The translations under genes were made by a program, and so were the position numbers. This document shows, piece by piece, positions 14,783 to 23,630 of a DNA stretch of 64,000 bases; within the stretch, counting starts at the first letter, position 1; each line of letters begins with the position of its first letter. Source of the DNA: Siccirubricoccus phaeus (lineage in GTDB: Bacteria > Pseudomonadota > Alphaproteobacteria > Acetobacterales > Acetobacteraceae); contig NZ_SRXO01000001.1 of assembly GCF_008360935.1 (NCBI RefSeq), positions 529,000-592,999 of the forward strand. The letters are read 5' to 3'. The notes under the pieces were generated by a model. It was given only the letters and a program-made list of their open reading frames with translations. It was not told the DNA's origin and ran no database searches.

Positions 14783-17230
14783 ATGGTGCGCCGCATGGAC
14801 TCCCGCCTGTCGAGCCCCGGTTCCGCCTCGCGCCGGCGGCGATCGCGGCATTACCGCCGGCCGCCCTCCGCCTGGCGCTGGGCATGGCGTGGCCTGGCCC
14901 TGGTGCTGCTGCTGCCCTTGCTGGCGCTGGCGGCCGGGGCCGGCGCGCTGTGGTGGAGCCTGCCGGCGCGGCAGGAGAGCCTCTCCCTCCCCGGCCTCTC
15001 CGCCCCGGTGGAGGTGCTGCTGGACAGCCATGGCATCCCCCGCCTGCGCGCGGCGAACGAGCTGGACGCCGCCATGGCGCTCGGCCTGCTGCATGCCCGG
15101 GACCGGATGTTCCAGATGGAGCTGATGCGCCGCGGCGCCGCCGGCCGGCTGGCGGAGATCGCCGGCAGCGCCGTGCTGCGCAGCGACCGGCTGGTCCGCA
15201 CCCTGGGCCTCGCCCGCCGCGCCCGGGAGGATCTCGCCACCCTGCCGGCCGAGACGCGGGCGGTGCTCGAAGCCTATGCCGCCGGGGTGAATGCCTGGAT
15301 CGCCGCCCGCGGCCGCTTCGCCGCGCCGGAATTCCTGCTGCTCGGCGCACCGGAGCCCTGGGTGCCGGAGCATTCCCTGCTCTGGGGCAAGGTCATGGGC
15401 CTCTGGCTCTCCGGCAATTACCGGGAGGAGCTGGACCGCGCCCGGCTGGCCACCATCCTGCCCGCCGCCCGGCTGGCCGAGCTCTGGCCGGAGGATACCA
15501 GCCCCGGCCGGCCGGACCGCGTCGTGCCGGACCGCGCCGCCGCCCTGGATGGCGGCCATCTCGCCCGCCTCGCCGCCGCCCTGCCCCGCTTCCCGGAGCC
15601 CTTCACCCTGCCCGGCTCGGCCAGCAATGCCTGGGCGGTGACCGGGGCGCACAGCGCCTCCGGCGCGCCGCTGCTGGCCAATGACCCGCATCTCGGCTTC
15701 CAGGCGCCCATCCTCTGGTACCTGGCGCGGGTGGAGCTGCCGGGGGGACGGTTCCTGGCGGGCGCCACCGCGCCCGGGGTGCCCTTCATGGTCATCGGCC
15801 GCAATGAGAGCCTGGCCTGGGGCTTCACCACCACCACCTCGGACACCCAGGACGTCTTCGTCGAGCGGCTGGCCGGGGAGGACCGCTACGAGGCCCCCGG
15901 CGGCCCGCTGCCCTTCGCCGAGCGGATGGAGACGATCCGGCTGCGCGGCGCCGCCCCGGTGCGGCTGCGGGTGCGGGAGACGCGGCACGGCCCGGTCATC
16001 TCCGACCTCGATGCCGAGCCGCCGCGCGACACGGTGCTGGCGGTCGCCATGGCCAACCTCGCCCCGGGCGACACCGCCGCCGCCGGCCTGCTGGCGCTGA
16101 ACCGGGCGCGGACGCTGGAGGAGGCGCAGGCGGCGGCTTCGCTCATCACCAGCCCCCCGCAGAACCTGACCGTCGCCGAGGCGCCCCGGGCCGGCGGCGC
16201 GGCGGGCGGGAGGGTCGGGATGTTCCTCACCGGCCGCACCCCGCTGCGCCGGGCGGGGGACGGCACCCTGCCTGCCCCGGGCTGGGATGGCAGCCATGAC
16301 TGGCTGGGCTGGGTGCCCTTCGCCGAGCTGCCGCATGTGCCGGCGCCGGAAAGCGGGGTGGTGGCCAATGCCAATAACCGCGTGGCGCCGCCGGACCACC
16401 CGGTCTTCCTCGGCCAGCACTGGCCGGCGGATTGGCGCTTCCGCCGCATCGGGGAGTTGCTGGCGGCGGTGCCGAAGCAGGATGCGGCAGGCTTTGCCGC
16501 CATGCAGCTGGACACCGTCTCGCTCTTCGCCCGGGCGGTGCTGGCGGAAGACGGGAAGCTGCACCGCCTGCCGCGGCCGGAGGGGCTGGCCGGGCGGGCG
16601 CTGGACCTGCTGCTCGCCTGGGATGGCGACATCGGCGCCGACCGGCCGGAGCCGCTGATCTTCAACGCCTTCACCCGCCAGCTCGGCCGGCTGGCGCTGG
16701 CGGCGGGCGGGGTGCCGCCCGGGCTGGCGGAGGCGCGGAGCGGCTTCCTCCGCCGCCTGCTCGGCCCGGGGGAAGAGGGGGCGGCCTGGTGCCTCGGGGA
16801 TTGCACCGTGCTGGCCGGGCGGGCGCTGACCGAGGCGGTGGCGGGGCTGGCGGCCCAGCTCGGGCCCAACCCCGGCGCCTGGCGCTGGGGCGCGCTGCAC
16901 CAGGCGCGCTTCGAGCACCCGCTGCTGCGCGCCATCCCCTGGCTGCGCGACCGGGCGCGGCTGGAGGTGCCGACCGGCGGCGACGAGGCCACCCTCTCCC
17001 GCGGCGGGATGGGGCCGGCGAGCTTCGCCCATGTCCATGGGGCGGGGCTGCGGCTGGTGGCGGACCTCGCCTCCTCCGCCGGGGTGCAGGCGATCATCGC
17101 CACCGGGCAGTCGGGCCATCCGCTTTCGCCGCATTGGGCGGACCTGCTGCCGCTGTGGCAGGCGGGGGAGACGCTGAGCCTGGGCCCGGCGGCGGTGGCG
17201 GAGGGCGGGCGGCTGAGCCTGCGGCCCTAG
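14783..17230 (+). CDS. Penicillin acylase family (Ntn hydrolase) precursor
   Basis: A precursor of about 815 residues. An N-terminal hydrophobic segment (GLALVLLLPLLALAAGAG, about residues 34-51) exports or anchors it. The alpha region follows. The autocatalytic processing site is GSASNAWAV, where S281 should become the N-terminal nucleophile of the beta chain. The following segment LLANDPHL is also conserved. Related enzymes cleave beta-lactam side chains, acyl-homoserine lactones or other amides, so quorum quenching is possible but unproven. The start is uncertain between 14783 and 14795. The TAG stop (17228-17230) is the first part of repeat R1 copy B, so the native C-terminus may have been altered by that insertion. 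Confidence 0.9.
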   Translation: MVRRMDSRLSSPGSASRRRRSRHYRRPPSAWRWAWRGLALVLLLPLLALAAGAGALWWSLPARQESLSLPGLSAPVEVLLDSHGIPRLRAANELDAAMALGLLHARDRMFQMELMRRGAAGRLAEIAGSAVLRSDRLVRTLGLARRAREDLATLPAETRAVLEAYAAGVNAWIAARGRFAAPEFLLLGAPEPWVPEHSLLWGKVMGLWLSGNYREELDRARLATILPAARLAELWPEDTSPGRPDRVVPDRAAALDGGHLARLAAALPRFPEPFTLPGSASNAWAVTGAHSASGAPLLANDPHLGFQAPILWYLARVELPGGRFLAGATAPGVPFMVIGRNESLAWGFTTTTSDTQDVFVERLAGEDRYEAPGGPLPFAERMETIRLRGAAPVRLRVRETRHGPVISDLDAEPPRDTVLAVAMANLAPGDTAAAGLLALNRARTLEEAQAAASLITSPPQNLTVAEAPRAGGAAGGRVGMFLTGRTPLRRAGDGTLPAPGWDGSHDWLGWVPFAELPHVPAPESGVVANANNRVAPPDHPVFLGQHWPADWRFRRIGELLAAVPKQDAAGFAAMQLDTVSLFARAVLAEDGKLHRLPRPEGLAGRALDLLLAWDGDIGADRPEPLIFNAFTRQLGRLALAAGGVPPGLAEARSGFLRRLLGPGEEGAAWCLGDCTVLAGRALTEAVAGLAAQLGPNPGAWRWGALHQARFEHPLLRAIPWLRDRARLEVPTGGDEATLSRGGMGPASFAHVHGAGLRLVADLASSAGVQAIIATGQSGHPLSPHWADLLPLWQAGETLSLGPAAVAEGGRLSLRP

Positions 17231-17348
17231 TGTCCTGCCCGCGAAGTTCGCTGGATTTCCAGCGAACGCAGCGGACAAGCAGGCCACTGAAAACCAAGGC
17301 TAGTGGCCCGAGAACGAAGTCCGCAGGACTTCGGAATCGGGACACCGG
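17227..17348 (-). repeat. R1 element, copy B (supplies the acylase stop codon)
   Basis: An inverted R1 copy starting CTAGTGTCCTGCCC and ending GGGACACCGG. Its leading CTAG contains the stop TAG of the penicillin-acylase-family gene. Its far end carries an open frame (MARERSPQ...) that runs into bpt and can mislead start prediction. Confidence 0.85.
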
Positions 17349-17455
17349 AGTCCGGGCCGGCCGGCGCAGGCCCCCCCGCCGAGCGCCGGAGGGCAAGCGT
17401 GAGGCCGGGCCTCGCCGGCCGGGCGCAGCGTCTCAACGGCGCAACACGCAAGCGA

Positions 17456-18271
17456 ATGGTTGATTTCCTGACCCGCCGCCCCGAGACTGTCCGGGAAATG
17501 CTGCAACGCCCACCCCGCCGGCCGCAATTCTTCTACACCACCGCGCCGTTGCCCTGCCCCTACCTGGCCGGACGCACGGAACGGAAAGTCGTCACCGAGC
17601 TGACCGGGCCGGAGGCGGAGATGCTGCATGACCGGCTCTCCCGCGCCGGCTTCCGCCGCAGCCACAACATCGCCTATTCGCCGGTCTGCCCCGGCTGCAA
17701 TGCCTGCATCCCCATCCGCATCCTGGCCCCGGAATTCGAGCCCAACCGGGCGCAGCGGAAGCTGGCGAAGATCAACGCCGATGTCGCCGGCTTCGAGATG
17801 CCGGCCCGCGCCACCGCCGAGCAATTCGCGCTCTTCCAGCGCTACCAGCGGGCCCGCCATGGCGAGGGCGACATGGCGGCCATGGGCTTCTACGACTACC
17901 GCGCCATGGTCGAGGACACGCCGATCACCACCGGCATGATCGAGTTCCGCGACGGCCATGACGCGCTGCTCGGCGCTTGCCTGACGGATTGGCTGAGCGA
18001 CGGGCTTTCCGCCGTCTATTCCTTCTACGCGCCAGAGGCGGAGCGGCGCTCGCTCGGCACCTGGGCGATTCTCTGGCTGGTGAAGCGGGCGCAGCAGCTT
18101 GGCCTGCCCTTCGTCTATCTGGGCTACTGGGTCCCGGAGAGCCGCAAGATGTCCTACAAGAGCCGCTTCCGCCCGAGCGAAGTGCTGATCGGCGGGAGCT
18201 GGCGGATGCTGCAGGAGGCCGAGGCGGCGCCGGAGCCGATCGACTGCCAGGTGAAGGAATCGATCGGCTAG
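17456..18271 (+). CDS. bpt: Aspartate/glutamate leucyltransferase (N-end rule)
   Basis: A 271-residue Bpt/R-transferase-like enzyme. It transfers leucine from Leu-tRNA to proteins with N-terminal Asp or Glu, marking them for ClpS-ClpAP degradation. Signatures are PCPYLAGRTERKV, the cysteine cluster CPGCNACIPIRI, and GYWVPESRKMSYKSRFRPSE near the C-terminus. Length matches the family (about 250-280). I chose 17456 because the upstream in-frame stretch is encoded by repeat R1 and is not family-like; no strong ribosome-binding site is visible. The stop TAG (18269-18271) lies in the CTAG of another R1 copy. Known R-transferases use Arg-tRNA instead; the bacterial Bpt assignment is by family resemblance. 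Confidence 0.92.
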   Translation: MVDFLTRRPETVREMLQRPPRRPQFFYTTAPLPCPYLAGRTERKVVTELTGPEAEMLHDRLSRAGFRRSHNIAYSPVCPGCNACIPIRILAPEFEPNRAQRKLAKINADVAGFEMPARATAEQFALFQRYQRARHGEGDMAAMGFYDYRAMVEDTPITTGMIEFRDGHDALLGACLTDWLSDGLSAVYSFYAPEAERRSLGTWAILWLVKRAQQLGLPFVYLGYWVPESRKMSYKSRFRPSEVLIGGSWRMLQEAEAAPEPIDCQVKESIG

Positions 18272-18388
18272 TGTCCTGTCCGCGAAACTCGCTGGATTTC
18301 CGGCGAAGGCAGCGGACAAGCAGGCCACTGAAAACACAAGCCACTGGCCCGAGAACGAGGTCCGCAGGACTTCGGATAGGGACACTGG
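18268..18388 (-). repeat. R1 element, copy C (supplies the bpt stop codon)
   Basis: Starts CTAGTGTCCTGTCC and ends GGGACACTGG, with the same internal hairpins as copy B. The bpt stop TAG falls in its leading CTAG. Confidence 0.85.
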
Positions 18389-18785
18389 ATCGGTTCACCT
18401 CGCCTGCGCTCGGCGAACTCGCCTCCAGCCCTTTGTTTGGTCGCATTTTCCGTCCGGCGATTCCGCCGGACTTGAAAGTGCTCCAGGCGGCTACCCCTCC
18501 CCCGCTGGCGGATCGGCGGCACTGCCGCCAACGGGTGGGATGCTCCGGCCCCGAGGCAGTACGGCGCTTACCCCCGCCTTGGCGACATCCCCCACCGCAT
18601 TGCCGCCTCACCCGCGGCGGCGCTCCTCACCGGCCCCGTCACCCCAATCCGCGGCGGCGCCCCGCCACACCCCCACCCTGACCCTCCCCCGCCGAGCGGG
18701 GGAAGGGGCAGGCCCGGCGTCGCGCCTGGAAAACAATCCCGCCTTGCCAGTAGCCGGGGCCGGTGGGCGGCGCCACATTGGGGCG
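18389..18785. repeat. R2/R3 remnants and R4-like DNA before the 180-aa gene
   Basis: From 18389 a half R2-like hairpin (GGTTCACC...GGCGAAC) leads into R3. R3 is a T-rich stretch and a hairpin TCCGGCGATTCCGCCGGA, ending GAAAGTGCTCC. Near-copies of R3 lie at about 59085-59145 and, diverged, at 19372-19435. A GGCACTGCCGCC motif shared with R4 follows. No gene is seen. Confidence 0.6.
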
Positions 18786-19328
18786 ATGGCCCCGCAGATC
18801 CACCTGGCCGAGGCGCCCGACGGCGCGCTGACCTATGACATCCCCCTGCCGCCCGAAGCCCTGCCCCCCGTCCGGCCGGAGGAGCTGCTGGAGGCCTGGC
18901 ACCTTGCCCGCCGCGCCGCCGCCCTGCGCCAATGGGGCCCGCGCCGCGTGCTGCTCTTTCCCCGCCCTGGCGGCGAGACCACGGAATTCGCCATCACCGA
19001 CCGCGATGCCGGCTGCTGGGCGGAGGCGATCGACCGGGCCGCCGGCCTCGAGACCATCGGCGGCCTCGCCCTCTGCCTCCGCCTGCTGGCCTTGGTGGAG
19101 CTGCTGACCCGGGCGCCGAGCCTCGCCGCCCTGTTCGAGGTGACGGCCGAGGGAATCGAGCTGCACCCGTCCCTGCTGGCCGCCGCCGCCGCCCTGCCGC
19201 TGGACGCCGCGGCCCGGTTCGACGAATCCAGGCTGCGGGGGCTATTGTCCCGTGCGCTGCCGGAGCGCGGCGCGCGGCGCCGCCTGGAGCGGCCTCACGC
19301 CGGCCGTGCCGGGGCGAGGCCGCTCTAG
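18786..19328 (+). CDS. Hypothetical protein, 180 aa
   Basis: I do not recognise the family. The protein has 180 residues with no signal peptide, no transmembrane segment and no metal-binding motif. It is Ala/Leu/Arg-rich and probably largely helical after residue 90 (ETIGGLALCLRLLALVELL). The start is the ATG at 18786; the frame is open upstream, but that DNA is repeat. The gene ends in a Arg/Ala-rich tail, and its stop TAG (19326-19328) is inside the CTAG of a short R1 copy, as in the two genes before it. Coding is supported by the codon-position GC pattern and by length. Confidence 0.6.
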   Translation: MAPQIHLAEAPDGALTYDIPLPPEALPPVRPEELLEAWHLARRAAALRQWGPRRVLLFPRPGGETTEFAITDRDAGCWAEAIDRAAGLETIGGLALCLRLLALVELLTRAPSLAALFEVTAEGIELHPSLLAAAAALPLDAAARFDESRLRGLLSRALPERGARRRLERPHAGRAGARPL

Positions 19329-19369
19329 TGTCCTGCCCAGGCCGCGGGCCTGCGGAATCAGGACACTGG
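19325..19369 (-). repeat. R1 element, copy D (45-bp deletion derivative)
   Basis: Keeps both R1 ends (CTAGTGTCCTGCC... and ...CAGGACACTGG) but lacks the middle. It provides the stop codon of the preceding gene. R3-like sequence follows to about 19440. Confidence 0.8.
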
Positions 19370-19448
19370 GCTATTATTCTCTCGCATCTTCCGAGTCGTC
19401 AGGCGATTCCGCCCGGCTTGGACATGCACCAGCCTGAAAGTTCCCCCG

Positions 19449-19802
19449 ATGATCCGCGACCGTTTCCTGCTCCCCTGCCTGCTGGCCACCGGGCTGCTCG
19501 CCGGCTGCGCCAGCGGCCCCGATCCGGCCGTGTCGCCCGTCGCCACCCCGCGCACCCCGCAGGGCAGCCAGGCCGAGCAGACCGCCATCGCCACCGCCTG
19601 CCGGCAGGAGGCGGACCGTATCGTCGCCACCCGCGACCGCGGCCAGTTGATGCGGGAGGATGAGCGGGACAGCCGGGTCGGCAGCCAGTCCTCCATCTTC
19701 TCCCAGCGCGCCGAGACCGACCGGCTGGGCCGGATCTTCGAGCGGGACCGCATCGCCAATGACTGCATCGCGCAGAACGCCCGCAGCGCCCCGCAGCGGT
19801 GA
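19449..19802 (+). CDS. Small predicted lipoprotein
   Basis: A 117-residue protein with a classic lipoprotein signal: positively charged start, hydrophobic core and lipobox LLAGC with Cys20. The mature part is polar and probably helical, rich in Arg, Asp and Gln (QAEQTAIATACRQEADRIV), with a second Cys pair position near the C-terminus. No conserved family is recognised. Gly-free Ala-Ser after the Cys gives no clear inner-membrane retention signal. The stop overlaps the GTG start of the following MFS gene (GTGA), so the two are co-translated, and the lipoprotein may serve that transporter; this is inference from position. Confidence 0.75.
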   Translation: MIRDRFLLPCLLATGLLAGCASGPDPAVSPVATPRTPQGSQAEQTAIATACRQEADRIVATRDRGQLMREDERDSRVGSQSSIFSQRAETDRLGRIFERDRIANDCIAQNARSAPQR

Positions 19803-21052
19803 AGCCCGGCGGATTCGGCGCCAGCCTCGGCCCGCTGGGCCGGGCGCTGGCGCAGCGTGACGCAAGGCTGTTCTTCACCGCCTCGGTGGTGTCCTGGACC
19901 GGGCTCTGGGTGCATCGCATCGCCGTTGCCTGGCTGGCCTGGGAGCTGACGCGGAGCGCCTTCTGGGTCGGCCTGGTCGCCTTCTGCGACCTGGCGCCGG
20001 CGGTGGTGTTCAGCCCCATCGCCGGGGCGATCGCCGACCGGGTGGACCGGGTGAAGCTGACCATGCTGTCCCAGGCCGTCATCGCGGTGGAGGCGGCGAC
20101 GGTGGCCGCCACCCTCGCCACCGGCTCGCTCACCATCGGCCTGTTGCTGCTGCTGGAGATGACCTCCGGCACCGCCGCCTCCTTCGCCCAGCCGGCGCGG
20201 CAGAGCCTGATGCCGGCGCTGGTGCCGCGGGCCGAGCTGCCGGCGGCGGTCGCCTGCAATTCCCTGTGCTTCAGCGTGGCGCGGCTGGTCGGGCCGGCCA
20301 TTGCCGGGCCGCTGATCGCCTGGGGCGGGGTGGCGCCGGCGGTGGCGCTGAATGCCTGCGCCTATGTCTTCGCCAGCGTGACCATGCTGGGGCTGCGGGT
20401 GGACCCCGCCGAGCGCCGCGGCCATGCGCCGGAGGGCAGCATGCTGAACGAGGTGCTGGCCGGCTTCCGCTATGTGGCTCGCCACCCCGGCATCCGCCCG
20501 CTGCTGATCTTTGCCGCCACGGCCAGCGTGCTGATGCGCGGGGTGCAGGAGATCCTGCCGCCCTATGTGGAAAGGCTGTTCCATCGCGGGCCGGACGGGC
20601 TGGCGATGCTGACGGCGGCGATCGGCGTCGGCGCCCTGTTCGCCGGGCTGTGGGTGGCCAATCGCGGGCGGCTGGGCGGGGCGACGGCGCTTTCCGTGGG
20701 CGCGGTGGCGGTGCAGGCGGTGGCGACCATCGGCTTCGTCGCGACCGGCTTCTTCCCCTTCGCCCTGCTCTGCGCCGCGGTGCTGGGGGCGGCGGCCTCG
20801 GTGCATGGCATCTCCACCCAGACGCTGATGCAGAGCGCGGCGGACCACGCCATGCGCGGGCGGGTGCTGAGTCTCTGGGGGATGATCACAAGGGCCTGCC
20901 CGGCCAGCGGGGCGCTGGCGCTGGGCGCGGCGGGGGAGGTGTTCGGGCTGCGGGCGCCGACGATCGTCGCCATGCTGCTGGCGCTGGGGGTGGCCGCCTG
21001 GGGGGCGGGGCGGATGCCGGTGATGGTGCGGGAGCTGGAAAGCGCGGGCTGA
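19799..21052 (+). CDS. MFS exporter, EntS-like
   Basis: A 417-residue major facilitator protein of the EntS/MFS_3 type (cd06173-like), with about 12 transmembrane helices. Signature segments are SWTGLWVHRIAVAWLAWELT at the start, PIAGAIADRVDRVKL in loop 2-3, and FAQPARQSLMPALVPRAELPAAVACNS after helix 5. EntS relatives export siderophores or drugs across the inner membrane; the substrate here is unknown. It starts with GTG inside the lipoprotein stop codon. Two short in-frame Arg/Ala-rich segments precede helix 1. Confidence 0.88.
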   Translation: MKPGGFGASLGPLGRALAQRDARLFFTASVVSWTGLWVHRIAVAWLAWELTRSAFWVGLVAFCDLAPAVVFSPIAGAIADRVDRVKLTMLSQAVIAVEAATVAATLATGSLTIGLLLLLEMTSGTAASFAQPARQSLMPALVPRAELPAAVACNSLCFSVARLVGPAIAGPLIAWGGVAPAVALNACAYVFASVTMLGLRVDPAERRGHAPEGSMLNEVLAGFRYVARHPGIRPLLIFAATASVLMRGVQEILPPYVERLFHRGPDGLAMLTAAIGVGALFAGLWVANRGRLGGATALSVGAVAVQAVATIGFVATGFFPFALLCAAVLGAAASVHGISTQTLMQSAADHAMRGRVLSLWGMITRACPASGALALGAAGEVFGLRAPTIVAMLLALGVAAWGAGRMPVMVRELESAG

Positions 21053-21198
21053 AGATGGCGGCCTTGCCCTGACCGACCGGCACATGGTCCGCCGGGCACT
21101 CGTAGGGCGCGATCCGCTCCGGCCAGCGCCGTGCCGAGGGGGAGGCGACAGCCCCGCCGGCCCGCTCTAAGCTCCCCCTCGCCCGAGGAGGACGTCCG

Positions 21199-22416
21199 AT
21201 GCCTGAAAGCCCGATCGACCCGAAGCTGATGACGGAAACCCGGCTCCCGCTCGCCGGGCTGCGCGTGCTGGATCTCACTTTGGCCCGCGCCGGCCCCACC
21301 TGCGTCCGTCATCTGGCCGATTGGGGCGCCGACATCATCCGGGTGGAGCCGCCGGCGGCGGGCGATGGCCTTGGCGGCGCGCGCGACGGCTTCGATCAGG
21401 TGAACCTCCACCGCAACAAGCGCGGCCTCTCCCTCGACCTCAAGAACCCGGCCGGCCACGCCGCCTTTCTCCGCCTCGCCGCGACGGCCGACATCCTGGT
21501 CGAGAACATGCGGATGCAGGTGAAGCACCGGCTGAAGATCGCCTATGACGACCTGAAGGCGCTGAATCCCCGGCTGATCTACGCCTCCATCTCCGGCTTC
21601 GGCCAGACCGGCCCCTATTCCACCCGCGGCGGCGTGGACCAGATCGCCCAGGGCATGGGCGGCCTCATGACCATCACCGGCGAGCCCGGCCGCGGGCCGA
21701 TGCGGGTCGGCATCCCGATCAACGACCTCACCGCCGGCAATCTCCTGGCGATGGGCATCATGATGAAGCTCTATGACCGAGAGCGCACGGGCAAGGGCGG
21801 CTATGTCCATACCTCGCTGCTCGAAGCCCAGGTCTTCATGCTGGATTTCCAGGCCAGCCGCTTCCTGATGGATGGCGAGGTGGCCGGGCAGGCGGGCAAT
21901 GACCACCCTGTGAACATCCCGATGGGCGTCTTCCCCACCACCGACAAGCCGATCAACATCGCCGCCTCCTCCCCCAAGCTCTGGACCAGTTTCTGCAAGG
22001 CCGCCGGGCATGAGGAATGGCTGGAGGTGGCGGAATGGAAGACCAATGCCGGCCGCAGCAAGGACCGGCAGCGGATCAACGCCGTCATCGCCGAGGTGAC
22101 GCAGCAGCATTCCTCCGACTACTGGATCGAGAAGCTGGAGGAGGCCGGCATCCCCTGCGGCCCGGTGAACAACATCCGCGAGGTGTTCGAGGACCCGCAG
22201 GTGCAGCACCTGGAGATGGCGATGCCGATGAAGCACCGCACCCGCGGCGACGTCCATGTCGTGGCGCAGCCGGTGAACATCGAGGGCGTGGAGACCGGCT
22301 TCTACCGGGACATCCCCAACCTCGGCGAGCACAATGAGGAGATCCTGCGCGAGGCCGGCCTGACCGCCGCCGAGATCCAGGACCTCAAGGACAAGGGCGC
22401 CCTGGGCGGCGGCTGA
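21199..22416 (+). CDS. CaiB/BaiF (class III) CoA-transferase
   Basis: A 405-residue class III CoA-transferase, paralogous to the one at 1336-2541. It has PLAGLRVLDLTLARAGPTC, GADIIRVEPP, SISGFGQTGPY and the catalytic-Asp segment VGIPINDLTAG. A strong GAGGAGG precedes the ATG by 7 nt. It is followed by an enoyl-CoA hydratase, so the pair probably activates and hydrates an acyl substrate. Unlike the first paralogue, it lacks a malonyl-CoA decarboxylase neighbour. The R5-type hairpin repeat after the gene matches the one after the first CaiB gene. Confidence 0.91.
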   Translation: MPESPIDPKLMTETRLPLAGLRVLDLTLARAGPTCVRHLADWGADIIRVEPPAAGDGLGGARDGFDQVNLHRNKRGLSLDLKNPAGHAAFLRLAATADILVENMRMQVKHRLKIAYDDLKALNPRLIYASISGFGQTGPYSTRGGVDQIAQGMGGLMTITGEPGRGPMRVGIPINDLTAGNLLAMGIMMKLYDRERTGKGGYVHTSLLEAQVFMLDFQASRFLMDGEVAGQAGNDHPVNIPMGVFPTTDKPINIAASSPKLWTSFCKAAGHEEWLEVAEWKTNAGRSKDRQRINAVIAEVTQQHSSDYWIEKLEEAGIPCGPVNNIREVFEDPQVQHLEMAMPMKHRTRGDVHVVAQPVNIEGVETGFYRDIPNLGEHNEEILREAGLTAAEIQDLKDKGALGGG

Positions 22417-22433
22417 CCCTCGGGTCAGCCTGG

Positions 22434-22552
22434 CGATTCAGGGGGTCCGGGGCCCTGCGGCCGCTGGCGGATCCCCTGGCGAATGGAGGTTCGAGGGAGG
22501 GGTCGCGCCGCAGGGCGCGCCTCGCGGCGCGATGCCCTCCCTTGCTGTTGGC
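22434..22552. repeat. R5-type hairpin repeat between CoA-transferase and hydratase
   Basis: Contains GGGAGGGGTCGCGCCG ... CGGCGCGATGCCCTCCC (22494-22545), closely matching 1278-1325. An R4-like GGGGGTCCGGGGCCCTG segment precedes it. It could attenuate transcription between the two genes. Confidence 0.6.
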
Positions 22553-22587
22553 GCGGCATCGGCGCCGGTGACGAGGAGAGGCGAGGC

Positions 22588-23391
22588 ATGAGCAATTTCG
22601 AATTCGCAGACGGAAAAATCCTCGCCAGCATCGAGGGCGGCGTCGGCAAGGTGGTCTTCAACCAGCCGGAAAAGCGCAACGCCATGTCGGTGAACATGTG
22701 GGAGGGGATGGGCGCCGCCCTCGACCTCTTCGCCGAGGACCCGAATGTCCGCTGCGTGGTCCTCACCGGCGCCGGCGACAAGGCTTTCGTGAGCGGCGCC
22801 GACATCTCCCAATTCGAGAAGGTGCGCAACAACGCCGACGCGCAGAAGGAATATGACAGGCTGACCAGCGCCGGCCGCCTGAAGCTCGCGACTTACGAAA
22901 AGCCGGTCATCGCGCAGATCCGCGGCTTCTGCATGGGCGGCGGGCTCGGCATCGCGATGTCCACGGATATCCGCATCGCCTCCGATGACAGCCAGTTCGG
23001 CATCCCGGCGGCGAAGCTCTCCATCGCCTATGGCTTCGACATGGTCCGCGCCCTGGTGGACCTCGTCGGCCCCGCCCACGCGCATATGATCCTGATGACC
23101 GGCGAGCGCTTCGACGCGAAGGAAGCCGAGCGCATCGGCCTGGTGAACAAGGTGGTGCCGGTCGGGGAGCTGGAGGCGACGGTGGCGAAGCTCACCGCGA
23201 CGCTCGCCAACAACGCCCCGCTCTCGCTGAAGACCAACAAGCAGACGGTGAAGGCGGTCTGCATGGACCGCGCCGACCGCGACATGGAGAAGATCAAGGC
23301 AGCCATGGCCGCCTGCTTCGACAGCGAGGACTACAAGGAAGGCCGCCGCGCCTTCATGGAAAAGCGCAAGCCGGTCTTCACCGGTCGCTGA
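22588..23391 (+). CDS. Enoyl-CoA hydratase/isomerase (crotonase family)
   Basis: A 267-residue crotonase-fold protein. It has the N-terminal FNQPEKRNAMSVNMW, the first oxyanion segment FVSGADISQFEK, the second oxyanion segment IRGFCMGGGLGIAMSTDIRIAS, and the acid-base region PAAKLSIAYGFD. Length is normal. GAGGAG precedes the ATG at 22588. It lies 171 nt downstream of a CaiB-type CoA-transferase and is probably functionally linked (acyl-CoA beta-oxidation or a side-chain pathway). Specificity between hydratase, isomerase and carnitinyl-CoA types cannot be resolved. Confidence 0.9.
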   Translation: MSNFEFADGKILASIEGGVGKVVFNQPEKRNAMSVNMWEGMGAALDLFAEDPNVRCVVLTGAGDKAFVSGADISQFEKVRNNADAQKEYDRLTSAGRLKLATYEKPVIAQIRGFCMGGGLGIAMSTDIRIASDDSQFGIPAAKLSIAYGFDMVRALVDLVGPAHAHMILMTGERFDAKEAERIGLVNKVVPVGELEATVAKLTATLANNAPLSLKTNKQTVKAVCMDRADRDMEKIKAAMAACFDSEDYKEGRRAFMEKRKPVFTGR

Positions 23392-23630
23392 TCCCCTATC
23401 GGTACGCAATTTTCCGGATGCGCCGGGCCCGGCCGCCCTTTAGGATGGCCGCGCCATGACGCGACCGGAAAGATCGCGCAGGCAGGCTTGGTTCGTCGCC
23501 GGTCAGCGCCATCTGGATACCCTCATCCGGTGGCCGCATCGCCGGGACGCCGGGCCGCAACAGGGGCGCGCGTACCATGGGCCGGGGGCAACCGGCCGCC
23601 AGGGATCGGGACGAAGGGCTAGGAGCAGGA

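Noticed and set aside
17303..17455. Extended N-terminus of bpt (MARERSPQ...).
   Set aside because: This stretch is encoded largely by repeat R1; the same residues precede unrelated genes elsewhere (near 37368 and 58962).
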